A DNA stretch of 64,000 bases, taken from assembly GCF_021462225.1 (NCBI RefSeq), contig NC_061804.1:13799740-13863739 (forward strand), in the 5' to 3' direction. The notes beneath the pieces were generated by a model, which saw only the letters and a list, made by a program, of their open reading frames with translations, was not told where the DNA came from and searched no databases. Numbering within the stretch: position 1 is the stretch's first letter; every line of letters starts with the position of its first letter. Shown here one piece after another: positions 48,385 to 59,076 of this stretch. The translations under genes were made by a program, and so were the position numbers. Source of the DNA: Girardinichthys multiradiatus. Its lineage: Eukaryota; Chordata; Actinopteri; Cyprinodontiformes; Goodeidae.

Positions 48385-48817
48385 ATTTTGGTGTGCACAT
48401 TTTAATTCCATTGTTGCAAAATGGCAAAGATCAGCTGAGCATTTGAATCTGCAAACACGATAAAAAAAAAAATAGTGCATTAAAGCTGCACATTTTTGAG
48501 ACACTGTTCACAGTAACTATCAAAAAAACCGCTTCGTACCAGATATGATGGGACATTAAAACAGTGTAATTAAAATGCAAAGAAAATAAAGTTCAACTCT
48601 TACTTAGATCATGTTCAAGTAAAAAGATAAATGTGGGACTGCTGTCTTTCCAGTAGCTATTCCTTTTTAAATATTATACAGTGACACTGCTTACTTGTCC
48701 ACATACCTTAATGTTGCGCATCCAAGTACGTTATCCATCCATCCATTTCCTTAACCTTCACTGCTTATCTCTTATTAGCATACATTCTCACTTAAACAAT
48801 TCAGACTGAACTGTAGG

Positions 48818-49201
48818 TTAACTCTGTGGGTTTTGACTGCCTAATGTTAATGGAAGGAAAACAGCACTTCTGAGTATGACAGATCTTTCTCTCATCCTTT
48901 GTAAAAAGGCCTCTCCTTCACTATCATTCTCAAAGTGAAAGAACATTGCGTTTTGCGGACACGTTTTCACAGGCCTTTTAAGCGTCACAGCAAGAGATAA
49001 TGTTTCATCATTAGAGCTGATTATACTTGTCCTGGATGTTGTGGGATGAGGCTTAACTTTCTGGGGAGGGCTTGAGGAAATGCTGGTGTTGTTGCTGCTC
49101 GGTGTACAGGATGTGATGTCTTTGGCTTCTGGAATCTCAGTTGTGATGGGACTTTTGAACCAAACCTTCTTTTTATAGAAAATGGGCTTTCTCTCCGAGA
49201 G
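48818..49201 (-). CDS. meikin: meikin exon 8 (terminal)
   Basis: This exon encodes 127 residues plus TAA (48820-48818): [18 protein letters not shown], a Ser/Thr/Pro-rich stretch with SSSPP, then the hydrophobic and charged block [19 protein letters not shown] and [14 protein letters not shown]. The acceptor is CCTTAG|CTC. The final block is the best candidate for the conserved kinetochore-binding C-terminus. Confidence 0.75.
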   Translation of the reverse strand, partial: LSERKPIFYKKKVWFKSPITTEIPEAKDITSCTPSSNNTSISSSPPQKVKPHPTTSRTSIISSNDETLSLAVTLKRPVKTCPQNAMFFHFENDSEGEAFLQRMRERSVILRSAVFLPLTLGSQNPQS

Positions 49202-52200
49202 CTAAGGACAGGATTTATATTTGAACATGATTATGAACCTTACATTTTAAATGAGTAAAAATAAAAAACCTTACTTGTGGTGAGGTTTTCCTCTCAAATG
49301 CTTGATCTGCATATAAAAAAAAAAGAAAATTAAATAATGCACTATTAGGTAAAAGTATGTGTCTTATTAAATTTGGCATGTTACCTGATTTACATGAGCT
49401 TATGTCTTTTTTAGTTTCTTCCTTAGTTTTGTGGTAGCTTGATAGAAACAAAAATTAAACAAATGTTAGTTAACCACATTACGACAGGTAACTTAATGTG
49501 TCGGCTCTCTTGACACATGAGACCTGCACCAAGTAAACAAAAGAGAAAAAAAAACATGAGGGCCAATTTTCCCTCCATTAAGCCTGATCAGTAAAAGTAG
49601 TAAAATTAGTAGTACAATTTAAATAGAAGCCAGGGACACATGCTTTCATTGCAGGAACTGGAATAATCTTGAACTTCCACCATGCGCTATTGGATCCAAA
49701 ATCACTAACCCCTACCTCAGATAAATAACAAACATAATGTTGAATCTCAAATCAACCATTAACCAGTACTGGTCAGGTAAAGCTGAATTTTTAAATCTCT
49801 AGTTAAGATGTTTACTTAAAATAAAACACTTACCTGATCTCACATTTCTTTTCTGCAAGAATTGTAGAAGCATCTGAAAAAACAAAGATTTAGCTGGTTT
49901 CCATATGCACAATCAAAAAAAAAAATGTTTTCACAAATGCGATTATAGGTTTTTGTACTGTTAGAAAAGCGTTGACATTTGTTTTTCAAGAATTACCTAT
50001 GATGGTGGAAAGGTTGGGTGGATAATGCATGTGAATGTTCTCCGCATGGCTGTCTTCCAACAAAGTGGAATTTTTCACATGAATATGGAGACCCAGCAAC
50101 TCATCTTCGTTAGGCAGACTCACTGTGTCCACTGTTTTGACAAGACAAACAAAGAGAGAAACATTCATTAGGATTACATTGTTACGTATTCATGTTGGAT
50201 ACCTTACCTTGCAAAAGTACTAAGCTGTGTTGGACTTTTCCACAGTCTCTTGCTACAACCAAAACCTTCAGCGTATTTTATTGGGATTTTATGTCATAGA
50301 TCAACACAAAGTACCACATAACTGTCAAATGACAGTACTTTGTAGAACTACCTTTCACTGCAGTTACCACCGGAAGTTGTGTGGGGTATGTTTCTACCAG
50401 TGTTGCTCATGTAAAGAATTCTCTAAGCTCAGAAAGATTGGATGGAAATGTCTGTGAAAAATCAGTTCTGGCCATTTTACAGATTCTCTTCTGGATTTAG
50501 TACTGGACTGATTGATTTAAGAGTACTGGACTGGACTGGACTGGGCCAGTCTACCACATTACTAGGGTTTGACCTAAGCTGTTTCGATCATAGCTGTATG
50601 TTTTAGGAATGTTGTCCTGCTGGAAGGTGAGCCTACGTCCCAGTCTCAAGTCTTTTGAGTCTATAGTGTGGCTCTAACAGGTTTTCCTCCAGGTCTCCCC
50701 TGTATTTAGCTCCATACATTTCCCCCATCAACTATGACCAGCTTCCTTGTCCCTGCTGAAGAAAAGCATCCCGACAGCATGTTGCTGCCACCACCATGTT
50801 TCGCGGCAGGAATTTGTGTTCTGGGTGATGTGCTTTTTGTATGTAGGCCAAAAAGTAAAATTTTGGTCTCATCTTAAAAGTGCTTAAAAGCGCACCTTCT
50901 TTCCCTTACGGGGGGGGGTAGAAAGAGCTCATTTAAGTGGACGTCTGTGTGTTGATAGGTTTGCACTTGTACCATACATTTTCCATTTTCAGATGATGAA
51001 TGGTCAGAGAGATGTTCAAAACTTTACATATTGTTTTACACCACAAACTGGCTTTAAATTACTCCAAAACCTTTTTGAAAACTTGTCTGGATCTGTGTTT
51101 ATTGATGTGCTTTATCAAACTCATTAGGCCTTCCTATAACTAGCTGTATTAACAGAGATTAAATTAGATGTGGTAAAATAACATGAAAACCATGTATAGT
51201 TTTCCTTCTGGCCTACTTTCTGTTGACCTGTCTCATAAAATACATTGACATTTGGCTTGCAAAATGGCTAAAATGTTCATGATGTACTTTCCCAAACCAT
51301 TGTATAAAACCGTGGATGCATACACATACCACTCTTTTCTTTTCTGAAGATCTCTGGGGAAGGAATGCTGCTAAGGGTTGTGGAGGCAGAGGAGTAAATG
51401 TAATCATCATCTTCATCCTCATCCTCTGAGTTTAAAGTTGAGTCTGCCTCCATGATGCAAGACGTCCCACTTTGTGTAGTGCTGTAACCTTTAATGACCT
51501 CTGGAATGACTGCGTCCTGAACTGTCGGGTAAAGTTTTCCTGATAATTTTTGGTGGCCAGGTTCTTTAATATTCGACATAACAGATGAAACAGGTTGGCT
51601 TCTTCTGTTTTCAGTAAACCCAGAGCTGCTTAAGCACGGCATAGATGTACCAACCTGTGAATGTAAAAGCAAAATAAATCAAGCTTGAGAAACACAGACT
51701 TTCAGTAGCACCACAACCTTTTAAACCGTGAAATACATATTAAAAATGGCATATCAAAACTAATTTGAAAGTCCAGGTAAAAAAAATGTGTTTCTAATCC
51801 ACAAATCAAAGGAAAATATTCAACTTTTACAAGTCACACTTACCCTCACTGGGCTTACAGGTTTGACTGTGGGTTTATTTATTTTTTCTTCCTCAGGCTC
51901 TTCTGGTAATGAGTCATAGTGTTTGATGGCCAGATGTCTCTTATATGCTGAATGTTTAGAAGTAGGAGAGTCATATTGGACTGACATTAATTTACCATAT
52001 TCTGCCTATATGTTCAAAGGAGAACTCTAAAGTGAGCTGTTAAGGACTCTGGAGAATGGTCAAAACATGACTGAATTAAAATATGCCTGCTCAGATTTGT
52101 GAAATTATTTTGTATATTTGTGAAGATTCTTGTGTGGCATTTAGACCCGTTTAGATCAAGCTCATCTTTAAGCCAAAGTAATTTTGGAATCAAATATGTG

Positions 52201-53280
52201 ATTTTAATGCATTTTAAGAACCTGGACCACTTTAGTTTATCTGAGGTTCAACCGATATAAAGTAAGTAAAACTTTATTTATACAACACCTTTCAAGATGC
52301 AAAAACTAATACACCATCCCTAAAGTTAACAATATCTAAAAATACAAGATAAATTAATAAAAAATAGATTAATAAATATATGGTTTTAAATGTCTTTTAA
52401 AAGAGACTACAGAGTCCGTTGACCTCAAGTCTAAAGGAAGAGAGTTCCAGAGTCTGGGGCCCAGTAAAAATATAGTGTTTAGTCTGTTCTATATTGGATT
52501 GGTTTGTCTCAAAGCCTATACATAGTCTACAACACCAGAGAAATTTGTTCACTCTCGCAAAACAAAATGACATTATTCTGGTTTTGCAGCCCAGGTTTGT
52601 GAGTTCTCGCACTTTGGTAGAGACTTTTGAGGACTTTCCTGTGCAATTCAAAAAACCATTATACTACAGTCAAATTTGATCTAAACTATTCTGCAAATTA
52701 GGTGCAACCAGTTTACATGTTTGTGTTGTGATTTTGTTTAACTGGTCCCAACAGTGGCCTAGAACAGAAGGAGGCACATAACATCTCACAAATGGTAACT
52801 TGAAGCATATAAATAGAATAATCCAGATCACATTTAGCCAGTCAAGGTTATAAAGTTATGAGAATGGGCCTGATTTCAGTTGGTCAAAAATAAAAACAAA
52901 TAAACAAACACGCAATTTAATCGGGCTTTTATAGTTTTTTTTGTTTTTAGATCCTTCACAGACTAAAAACAAAAAAACAAAATCGCAAACATTACCTAAA
53001 GACTTCGTAAAAACCATGGACTAATTTAGTCTGGGTTCAGATATTCTATGTGGTTTAGACCTTGATTCCCAAATGCAGTAAAATAGCGCTTTATCTAATT
53101 ACCAAATTATAAACTACATAAGCACTTAGTGTGGAGTGTCAGAGTTGGCTAAAATCTTCTGTGGTTTTATGTCAGTTTCTTACTGTCTCGCCTCCTTGTC
53201 GCTGGTCTTATAGGTGTATCTCGTTTGTAAGGAAACCCGCTTTTACGGCGAACTCTAACTTGGCGCTTGTATTGATCCAT
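48818..53280 (-). CDS. meikin: meikin, meiosis-specific kinetochore protein (8 coding exons)
   Basis: MEIKIN recruits Plk1 to meiosis I kinetochores, where it promotes sister co-orientation and protects centromeric cohesin. I joined exons 53184-53280, 51844-51947, 51330-51654, 49997-50131, 49834-49873, 49385-49437, 49275-49306 and 48818-49201. All are GT-AG with matching phases, giving 389 residues against about 373 in human. The protein is basic at the N-terminus ([15 protein letters not shown]), has an acidic patch (residues about 142-151, EDEDEDDD), a separase-like SPEIFR (166-171), an SSSPP polo-box-type motif in the last exon and a C-terminal block FFHFENDSE...FLQRMRERS. The sequence is too divergent for me to name by similarity alone. 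Position between fnip1 and acsl6, strand, size and composition support the call. The start is the first ATG of exon 1. Confidence 0.75.
49275..49306 (-). CDS. meikin: meikin exon 7
   Basis: This 32-nt exon encodes [11 protein letters not shown] (the first residue is shared). The acceptor is TATGCAG|AT and the donor CAA|GTAAGG. Confidence 0.65.
49385..49437 (-). CDS. meikin: meikin exon 6
   Basis: This 53-nt exon encodes [17 protein letters not shown]. The acceptor is ATCAAG|C and the donor CAG|GTAACA. Phases fit both neighbours. Confidence 0.65.
49834..49873 (-). CDS. meikin: meikin exon 5
   Basis: This 40-nt exon encodes [12 protein letters not shown]. The acceptor is TTTCAG|AT and the donor CAG|GTAAG. 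Confidence 0.65.
49997..50131 (-). CDS. meikin: meikin exon 4
   Basis: This 135-nt exon encodes [19 protein letters not shown] and [14 protein letters not shown]. The acceptor is AAACAG|TG and the donor ATAG|GTAATT. Confidence 0.7.
50132..51329 (-). other. meikin intron 3
   Basis: This 1.2-kb intron is filled mostly by a decayed Tc1-like element (about 50205-51175). Confidence 0.65.
50205..51175 (-). mobile_element. Tc1-like relic in meikin intron 3
   Basis: Recognisable strings on the plus strand include GGGATTTTATGTCATAGATC, TGTCCTGCTGGAAGGTGAGC, GACCAGCTTCCTTGTCCCTG, GAAGAAAAGCATCCC and CTGCCACCACCATGTTTC. They correspond to the reverse complement of a common fish Tc1 transposase (HGGGS, FSSAGTGKLV). 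Many indels and stops make it inactive. Confidence 0.75.
51330..51654 (-). CDS. meikin: meikin exon 3
   Basis: This exon encodes 108 residues from [13 protein letters not shown] to [10 protein letters not shown], including an acidic run and the SPEIFR string at 51343-51360. The acceptor is TTCACAG|GTT and the donor GTG|GTATGT. Confidence 0.75.
51844..51947 (-). CDS. meikin: meikin exon 2
   Basis: This exon encodes [20 protein letters not shown] to KPVSPVR, with the first Thr shared with exon 1. The acceptor is ACATTCAG|CA and the donor AGG|GTAAGT. Confidence 0.7.
51948..53183 (-). other. meikin intron 1
   Basis: This 1.2-kb intron carries a dispersed repeat-like segment (about 52259-52645) and A/T-rich sequence. 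Confidence 0.55.
52259..52645. repeat. dispersed repeat segment, type A
   Basis: AAGTAAAACTTTATTTATAC followed by ACACCTTTCAAGATG, and later GAGAGTTCCAGAGTCTGGGG, is a motif set I recall from an abundant teleost repeat. A short related piece occurs at 55826-55905. Confidence 0.45.
53184..53280 (-). CDS. meikin: meikin exon 1 (start)
   Basis: The ATG at 53280-53278 opens [26 protein letters not shown] and ATRRRD, which is strongly basic. The donor is GACA|GTAAGA, phase 1, which joins exon 2 as Thr-Tyr-Lys-Arg. Confidence 0.7.
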
Positions 53281-53562
53281 TTCCTTTCAATCCGATTCTC
53301 AGATTCCACTCCTTATTTTAGATCATGTTTTAAATTAATCGCCACTAGCTATAAAATAAATTCCGCCAAATGCCACTGTCCCAAAAGCGTTGCCTAGCAA
53401 CCAAGCACACCTGTCCTGAGTGGTCTTCTTCTTCTTCTTCTTGTTTATATGGCGGTTGGCCAACGTCGCCGTCGCCGTCCAGATTGGAGTGTGGGTCAGT
53501 TATCTTACCATCATTATGTTCTTTTTAAAATTCGTGTTTCTTACAAAAAAATAAAATAAGAT

Positions 53563-53576
53563 AAAATATCAGCAAA
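53563..53576 (+). repeat. L1 target-site duplication, left
   Basis: AAAATATCAGCAAA occurs here and again at 54774-54787, flanking the L1 fragment and its A-tail. Confidence 0.85.
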
Positions 53577-54773
53577 TCTGTCGCCTCATGCAAACTGGTT
53601 CAATAATTTTAGGAAGTTAATTGCTGGCTTCTTGTGGCAAATTAAACGGGCCAGGGTTAGAATGTCACTTTTACATTTACCTTACAATGAAGGAGAGGTG
53701 GGGTGTCCCAACATAAACTGGTATTACTGGGCAGCCCAACATAGAACCATTAGATATTCCTTTAAAGCGTAGTATGCCCCCCAGTGGACAGAGATGGAAT
53801 CTGATTCGCTAAGCCCAGCCTTACCTTTATATATTTTTTTCTGATTCAGTAACCAGATTGTTGGAAAAAACAATTAATCCAATAGTTAAAAACATGATCA
53901 GAATATGGTACAACGTAAGGAAATTCACAAAAGAACCAATTACTCTGTCACATTTCACTCCAGTATGAGGGTGTCATGCTCATCCAGGAGGAGGGAATGC
54001 TGCAAGTCACTGACTGGATGCAATCTGCTGGGTTTCCTTAGATAGAAAAACTTTTTATCCAATTTGAATAAACAAATGAATCTGACTGCACTGTTCAATG
54101 GTTAGGATTAATTGGAATGTATGTAGCCTCAAGCCAATTTAAATAGGTATAATCCTAGTATACCAGACACGTGTATAAAATGTTCAGAAGAAAAAGGGAC
54201 ACTATTTCATTGTATATTGGAATGCAGGGAAATTAAAAGGTTTTGGAAAGCAATAAAACAAGTCATAGAACATCTTGTCTCAAAGGATATTGCATTGGAC
54301 CCAGGTTTTCTCATACTAGGTCTGTATCCCAAAAATGCTTTGTTTACCAAATGTGAACAGGTACTGATTGGCAGGTGTCTACTACAAGCTAAAAGACTGA
54401 TTGCACTTTTCTGGAAGAAAACAACAGGATCAGGTATCATACACTGGATCAAACAAGTGCTGATGACTTTACCCCTGGAACGGATAACATTTCTTCAAAA
54501 AGGGAAAGGTGAGTTGTTTGAAAACATATGGAGACCTTTCAGGATATTTGAGGAAGGTGTGGACATATCGCCAGTGGAAAAAACCAACTAAAGACAAGAC
54601 TGACCAAAACTGAATGTTAAGAGGCTCTACAATCAATATTCTGGGTTGCTGCCTCTAGTATATCTAGAAAATATGCAGATGTCTATTTTATGAGGGTGTT
54701 TATTGTTCTTGTTGTTTGATTATGAGAAGTGTCAATGTAAATGAAAAACACAATAAAATATTGATGGAAAAAA
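53577..54773 (+). mobile_element. 5'-truncated L1-type retrotransposon with TSD
   Basis: The 3' part of an L1-clade ORF2 lies on the plus strand: WQIKRARVRMSLLHLPY, PNINWYYWAAQHR and later C-terminal CIKCSEEKGTLFHCILEC with a zinc-knuckle-like Cys pattern (CxxC, HCxxxC). It ends in an A-rich tail (54768-54777) and is bracketed by a 14-bp target-site duplication. The coding part has frame breaks. It sits about 0.3 kb upstream of the meikin start codon. Confidence 0.85.
54217..54591 (+). pseudogene. L1 ORF2 C-terminal remnant
   Basis: This 124-codon open end of ORF2 encodes FWKAIKQVIEHLVSK, LILGLYPKNALF and AKRLIALFWK, ending before the 3' UTR and A-tail. The catalytic RT part is absent. Confidence 0.75.
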
Positions 54774-54787
54774 AAAATATCAGCAAA
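54774..54787 (+). repeat. L1 target-site duplication, right
   Basis: This is an exact copy of the 14-bp AAAATATCAGCAAA at 53563-53576. Its first As merge with the element's tail. Confidence 0.85.
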
Positions 54788-55825
54788 AACTATGTCAATT
54801 TGAAACCATTCCCTTAATTCTAACTTATTCTTCCGCTTTGAAGAGGACAGCAGAGGACACACACAGCTAAGAAAAGAAATTATCTTTGTCTTCAGAAAGT
54901 CGAGGACCTAGTATAATATCCTGTCTCGAGTCTGAATGCATATACTGAATACTTGTTAATGAACTACTTGAATCTGAACAAACTGAATATTCCCATTACA
55001 TGTTTTACCCACCTCTTTAAGTTCTAGCTCTCTCCCTTTTTGAACTAAATGTAAGTCAGTTGTAACCTGTCCAAGGATCCATGGCAGAACAACAGGAATA
55101 GCAATGATGAGACAAATCCTTTTCCAGTTTCATTTGACTTATTAGTTACCGTTGGTGCAGTTTTCTCCTCGAGGTTTGGTTTAGTTTACCTCGAGACCTC
55201 GATAGCAAAATCAAATGTGGATTCTGTTCTGTAAATACAGTTTGTCAGTTTTAGCGACAATTCTTAGTCTAACATTAAAAAACTTCAGTCTCGTTACCAC
55301 AGTGAAGAATACTGTTGCCAACCACAGGGGGGCAGTCTTTTGAGCACTATTTTAGTCATGCTGTTTAGGTATTAAAGGTGAAATATGAGAAAATATGTTA
55401 AGTAGGGCATTACACAAACAAGTGGTTGTTTTTCATTTTAAAGTACAAAATATTTAATGGAAATAGCTACACTGCGTGTTTTGTGTTAAGAAAAGGATGA
55501 GTAGAATTTTTTTATTTCATTTTCATGCTTAAATAATAACAAAAAAACAAACAAAAAAAGAGAAATGGAAAATTGTACTGTTCTTATATATGCCAAGACA
55601 CTCACCCAATTATTTGACCATCATATACTGTGACCACATGAGGTGCTCTTTTATAGACATAGGTGTTGTCCCATGTAATTTTTTTACCACCAAACAGATA
55701 TGGGAAAACAAATATAAATGTTTGGACCAGGATAAGTATAAATTACAGAAGAAAAACAGCTTTTTTTAATTTTTGCTACATATTAGAACAAACTTCTCCC
55801 GACTGTCATGTGCGGCATGGAGAGG

Positions 55826-55905
55826 TAAGGCAAGTTTATTTATTCAGCACCATTCAGATACAAGGCCTCCAAAGTGCTTTACAGGACATCAAGGGACAGA
55901 CAAAA
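55826..55905. repeat. dispersed repeat fragment, type A
   Basis: AAGTTTATTTATTCAGCACC and CCTCCAAAGTGCTTTACAG form the same repeat motif as in meikin intron 1. Confidence 0.45.
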
Positions 55906-55984
55906 AGATGATGATTGGGCTTAATTTGCATATATGGGACATTGGCAACTTGTAGTCATCGAGTTAATCATGAACCTTTTTGTA

Positions 55985-56200
55985 TACCAGGGCATATAGA
56001 GTCAGCTGTGATGGCATCTGTCCAACAGGTAAAGCTTGGCTGAAACTGAGTCATAATCAAAACAATGACCCCAAATACAGCAGCAAATTTGTAAAAGATT
56101 GGCTGAAAAGAAAAAAAAAAGATCAAGGTGTTTCAGTGGCTTAATAAAAGTTTGGCTCAACTAACTGAAATGACATTGAGGACCCTTAGGTGAGGTGTGC
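55985..56200 (+). mobile_element. Tc1-like relic (transposase 3' part)
   Basis: The plus strand reads CAAAACAATGACCCCAAATA, then AAATTTGTAAAAGATTGGCT and GATCAAGGTGTTTCAG. This corresponds to the NDPKHSSK region and the segment before the last catalytic residue of a Tc1 transposase. It is frame-shifted and incomplete. Confidence 0.65.
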
Positions 56201-56250
56201 AAATCTCAGTAAGTGGAAGTGATAAAGAGTGAGTCAAAATTCATATACAA

Positions 56251-56427
56251 GGCGGGTGCTGGGTGGCTCAGTTCGTAAAGCAGGCGTACCATGTAGCGAG
56301 GCTATAGTCCTCGACACGGTTGTTGTGGGGTTGATTCCCAGTCTTGAGCCATGTCTTCCCTTCTCTCTCCAACCTCTTTCCTGTCAAACTACTGTTCAAT
56401 TAAGGACACTAGTGCCAAAAAAAATAA
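56251..56427 (+). mobile_element. tRNA-derived SINE, copy 2
   Basis: An A-box-like GGGTGGCTCAGTTCGTAAAG and a B-box-like GGGGTTGATTCCCA (56327-56340) lie at tRNA spacing. A pyrimidine-rich body and an A-rich end (CCAAAAAAAATAAA) follow. It belongs to the same family as the copy at 36753. Confidence 0.75.
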
Positions 56428-58547
56428 ATTCCTCCACAAGGATAATGATTAATTGAAGCTATTGCTACCAGGTTGGTCCTGGAAGCCATTGAATCTTAGA
56501 GGTGTATTTGTTTTTCACATGTCTGTACATTCTCGAGAAGGCAAAGACCGGTGTGAGATTATTGCAGTATGATAATATTGAGTAAAAGTAAGATGGTGTT
56601 ATTTCACAGTATTTTCAGAAAAAAATAAAACCAAAACATGTAACATGACCTATATGCTTACATTTAAAGCAGAAAACCAACAATTATTCCCACCTCTATT
56701 ATAGTTATAGACAACATAATGCTTTTTTTGTCATTTTAATTATTATACACATCCTTTGGCAAATAATTGAATGAACCTGTTCTATTTAGTAGTCATTTTC
56801 AAGAGTATATTTAGAGTGTAACAACCTGATCTCAGCTTGTTAATATGAGTGATGCTCCTTTAATTTCTACAGCATGACTGTTTTTCACAATGTTTTTTGA
56901 GACAGGAAATATTTATAAAGAGAACATTTTTTTCATTCTGGTGCATTAGGAAAAAAAATGTTACATATTTTTTCAGCCAGCTAACTACCAGTGCACAGGA
57001 ACAGCTGGTGGCAGGAGAGCAATACATTACTATATGGTCTACATAACCAGAGAAACTTCAGTTACTTAGGCACTTTCCCTGGCATCTTTTCAAAAGGACC
57101 TCTGCCTATAGGAATGGTATAATGTAAAACTTTGAAGAGTATTGAAATCATACATTTTTTAATTTTTATATACCTTGATACTGTTAAGTTGCCCATGCCT
57201 ACTTTGGAGAGCGGTCTTAGGTTAATTTTCCCCAATTGGATTATTAACAGACAAAAGCTTAACCTTTCATACACAAGAGAACAAAAAGAGACAACAGAAT
57301 CGTTTAAAATCATTCCAGAATATCTTTTATTTCACTGCCCTGCTCCTATTTCCCCACCCACTCTCATCCCTTTTGCAGCGATCAATCATTACAAGGATAT
57401 GGTGCTGATTCCATTGTACATCATAATACATAAATAAATAAAGTACAATTCTTCCTACTACACGCAAAAAAGAGAAGAACAAAAAAGAAATAATTCAAAC
57501 GGTTGATTCGAATAAATATGCTTACATCTACCTGTCCTCATTTATATACATCCACATTGTTTATGCTTTGGGACGGTAATCAACTCTAAAAGCGTATGCA
57601 TTACTACTATAAGTAAATCCTTCAAACAAAACAAATGTTCCCTATGTTTTAAAGTTGTCGTTTGTTCTATTAACCTTCCATTACCAGAGTTACATAACCC
57701 AGCAATGTAACAGCGGTTGTAGGCAGCTGCATACAGCCTCAGGGTAAAACCATCTGCATTGAAAGCCAAATGGTCTCAGCATTGCATGGCAAACTGCATG
57801 CTTTGCCCTAAGCCCTGGTTAGGCATTCACTCATTCATCCTTTTTTGTTTGTTTGTTTTCACCAGACCTATTCTTAGTGCAGAAATGAATGAAAAAAAAG
57901 CAGTAATTGCACCAGCTGAAATGACAGTTTAATCTGGGCCAGTTCTCTACATTGAAAATAGTGCATGCACGCTGAACGTCTGGCCACAGTCCACGTAATG
58001 ATGACTCTCCCTGTAATGAATGACTTAAAAACATAGAGTTTAATTTGGGTAAATGCCCCACATAAAACAGAGCAGTGATTTAAAAGATTTGGAGAAGCTC
58101 TGAAAGCTGGATTTACATTTTTTCAGTCTCCACTGTGAGACAGCTTTTGAGTGGATTACAGTCTTTTGTTTCCCACTTTTAGATATCTCCTGGAGTTACT
58201 CTACACACAATTACACTGAACTTGTGGTTGTACACTTGTTTGTCTGGCTGATTAAAACTGATGGGGAGGGTAAGAGAGGGACAGGACATAAAGATGGTCT
58301 GCTCAGTGTTGAATGTTTTTTTTTCTGATTCTACGATCTGAGCTGTAATTTGTTTGGATCGATAGCAGGTAGCAGTGTTGGTAAGATTTAATATGCCTAA
58401 TTTAAAACCAATCCAACAAAAGACAGTATGAAATATATGTAACAATACACATTGTCATATATATTTCTTTTGCATTTAATATTTTATGCTGATAAAAATG
58501 TAAAGGAAAGTAGTGCTTTGCATATGCAGGATATGCAGCTCTATGCC

Positions 58548-58560
58548 TCCCTCTGGTGGA
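58548..58560 (-). promoter_or_regulatory. CTCF-like core motif
   Basis: The minus strand reads TCCACCAGAGGGAGG, a near-perfect CTCF core. It lies a few hundred bp 3' of the acsl6 stop codon. Confidence 0.35.
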
Positions 58561-58759
58561 CAATGCAGTGTTAAACACTGATTTGCTTCTTGTGTTTTGA
58601 TTGGTTTTTAATGTGGTGAACTCATGCCACAAAAAAAACTTATTCAGTTATCCCCGAATAAAAGTTAAACAACAATCACTTAAGAATATAGCTGAGGTCA
58701 TTTATACAGTAAATGCATAAATTAAAGAAATAAATGTGACAATGTGTGCCGTCTCACGT

Positions 58760-58765
58760 TTTATT
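58760..58765 (-). terminator. candidate acsl6 proximal poly(A) signal
   Basis: TTTATT on the plus strand is AATAAA on the minus strand, 171 bp 3' of the stop codon. Another lies near 57327. Both are unverified. Confidence 0.35.
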
Positions 58766-58935
58766 CCTTGTTTAGGTTGTTTTGAACAGCCATTTTAAAT
58801 CTTCCACATTTGGGACAGTTTTGGTTTGCTTCCCTAAAGCATGCTCTGGCTCATGAGATGCAGAATTGTCCCACTGCAGGTCAAAACAGATCTTTGTGTC
58901 AGGATACTCAAAGGAAAACAAGGTCACGGTGGCCT

Positions 58936-59076
58936 TCACATGGAGATGCTGCTGTAGAGCTCGTCAATCTTCTTCTTGAAGAATTCCTTGAGCTCGGGTC
59001 GCTTGGCCTTTAGCGTTGGAGTCAGAAGGCCGTTCTCGATGGAGAACATCTCATTGTGGATGTAGATGTTCTTCAC
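58936..59076 (-). CDS. acsl6: acsl6 terminal coding exon
   Basis: This exon encodes [16 protein letters not shown] to DELYSSISM plus TGA (58938-58936), 46 residues. The acceptor is TTAAAG|GTG. Confidence 0.94.
   Translation of the reverse strand: MKNIYIHNEMFSIENGLLTPTLKAKRPELKEFFKKKIDELYSSISM

Larger units (their letters stand above)
53281..58759. other. intergenic DNA between meikin and acsl6
   Basis: This is about 5.5 kb. It holds the L1 fragment (53577-54773), a dispersed repeat piece (55826-55905), a Tc1 relic (55985-56200), a SINE (56251-56427) and CTCF-like motifs. No extra gene is visible. The left edge should contain the meikin promoter. The right part may include distal acsl6 3' UTR. 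Confidence 0.6.

Noticed and set aside
48730..48775. Short ATCCATCCATCCATTT tract resembling a LINE 3' tail
   Set aside because: Too short to assign to an element. It is noted only as a possible relic in the meikin 3' UTR.
53420..53520. (TTC)n followed by ATGGCGGTTGGCC, an apparent start codon on the plus strand
   Set aside because: The frame is short and Arg-rich with no homology. The motif looks like a dispersed repeat, and no exon continues from it.
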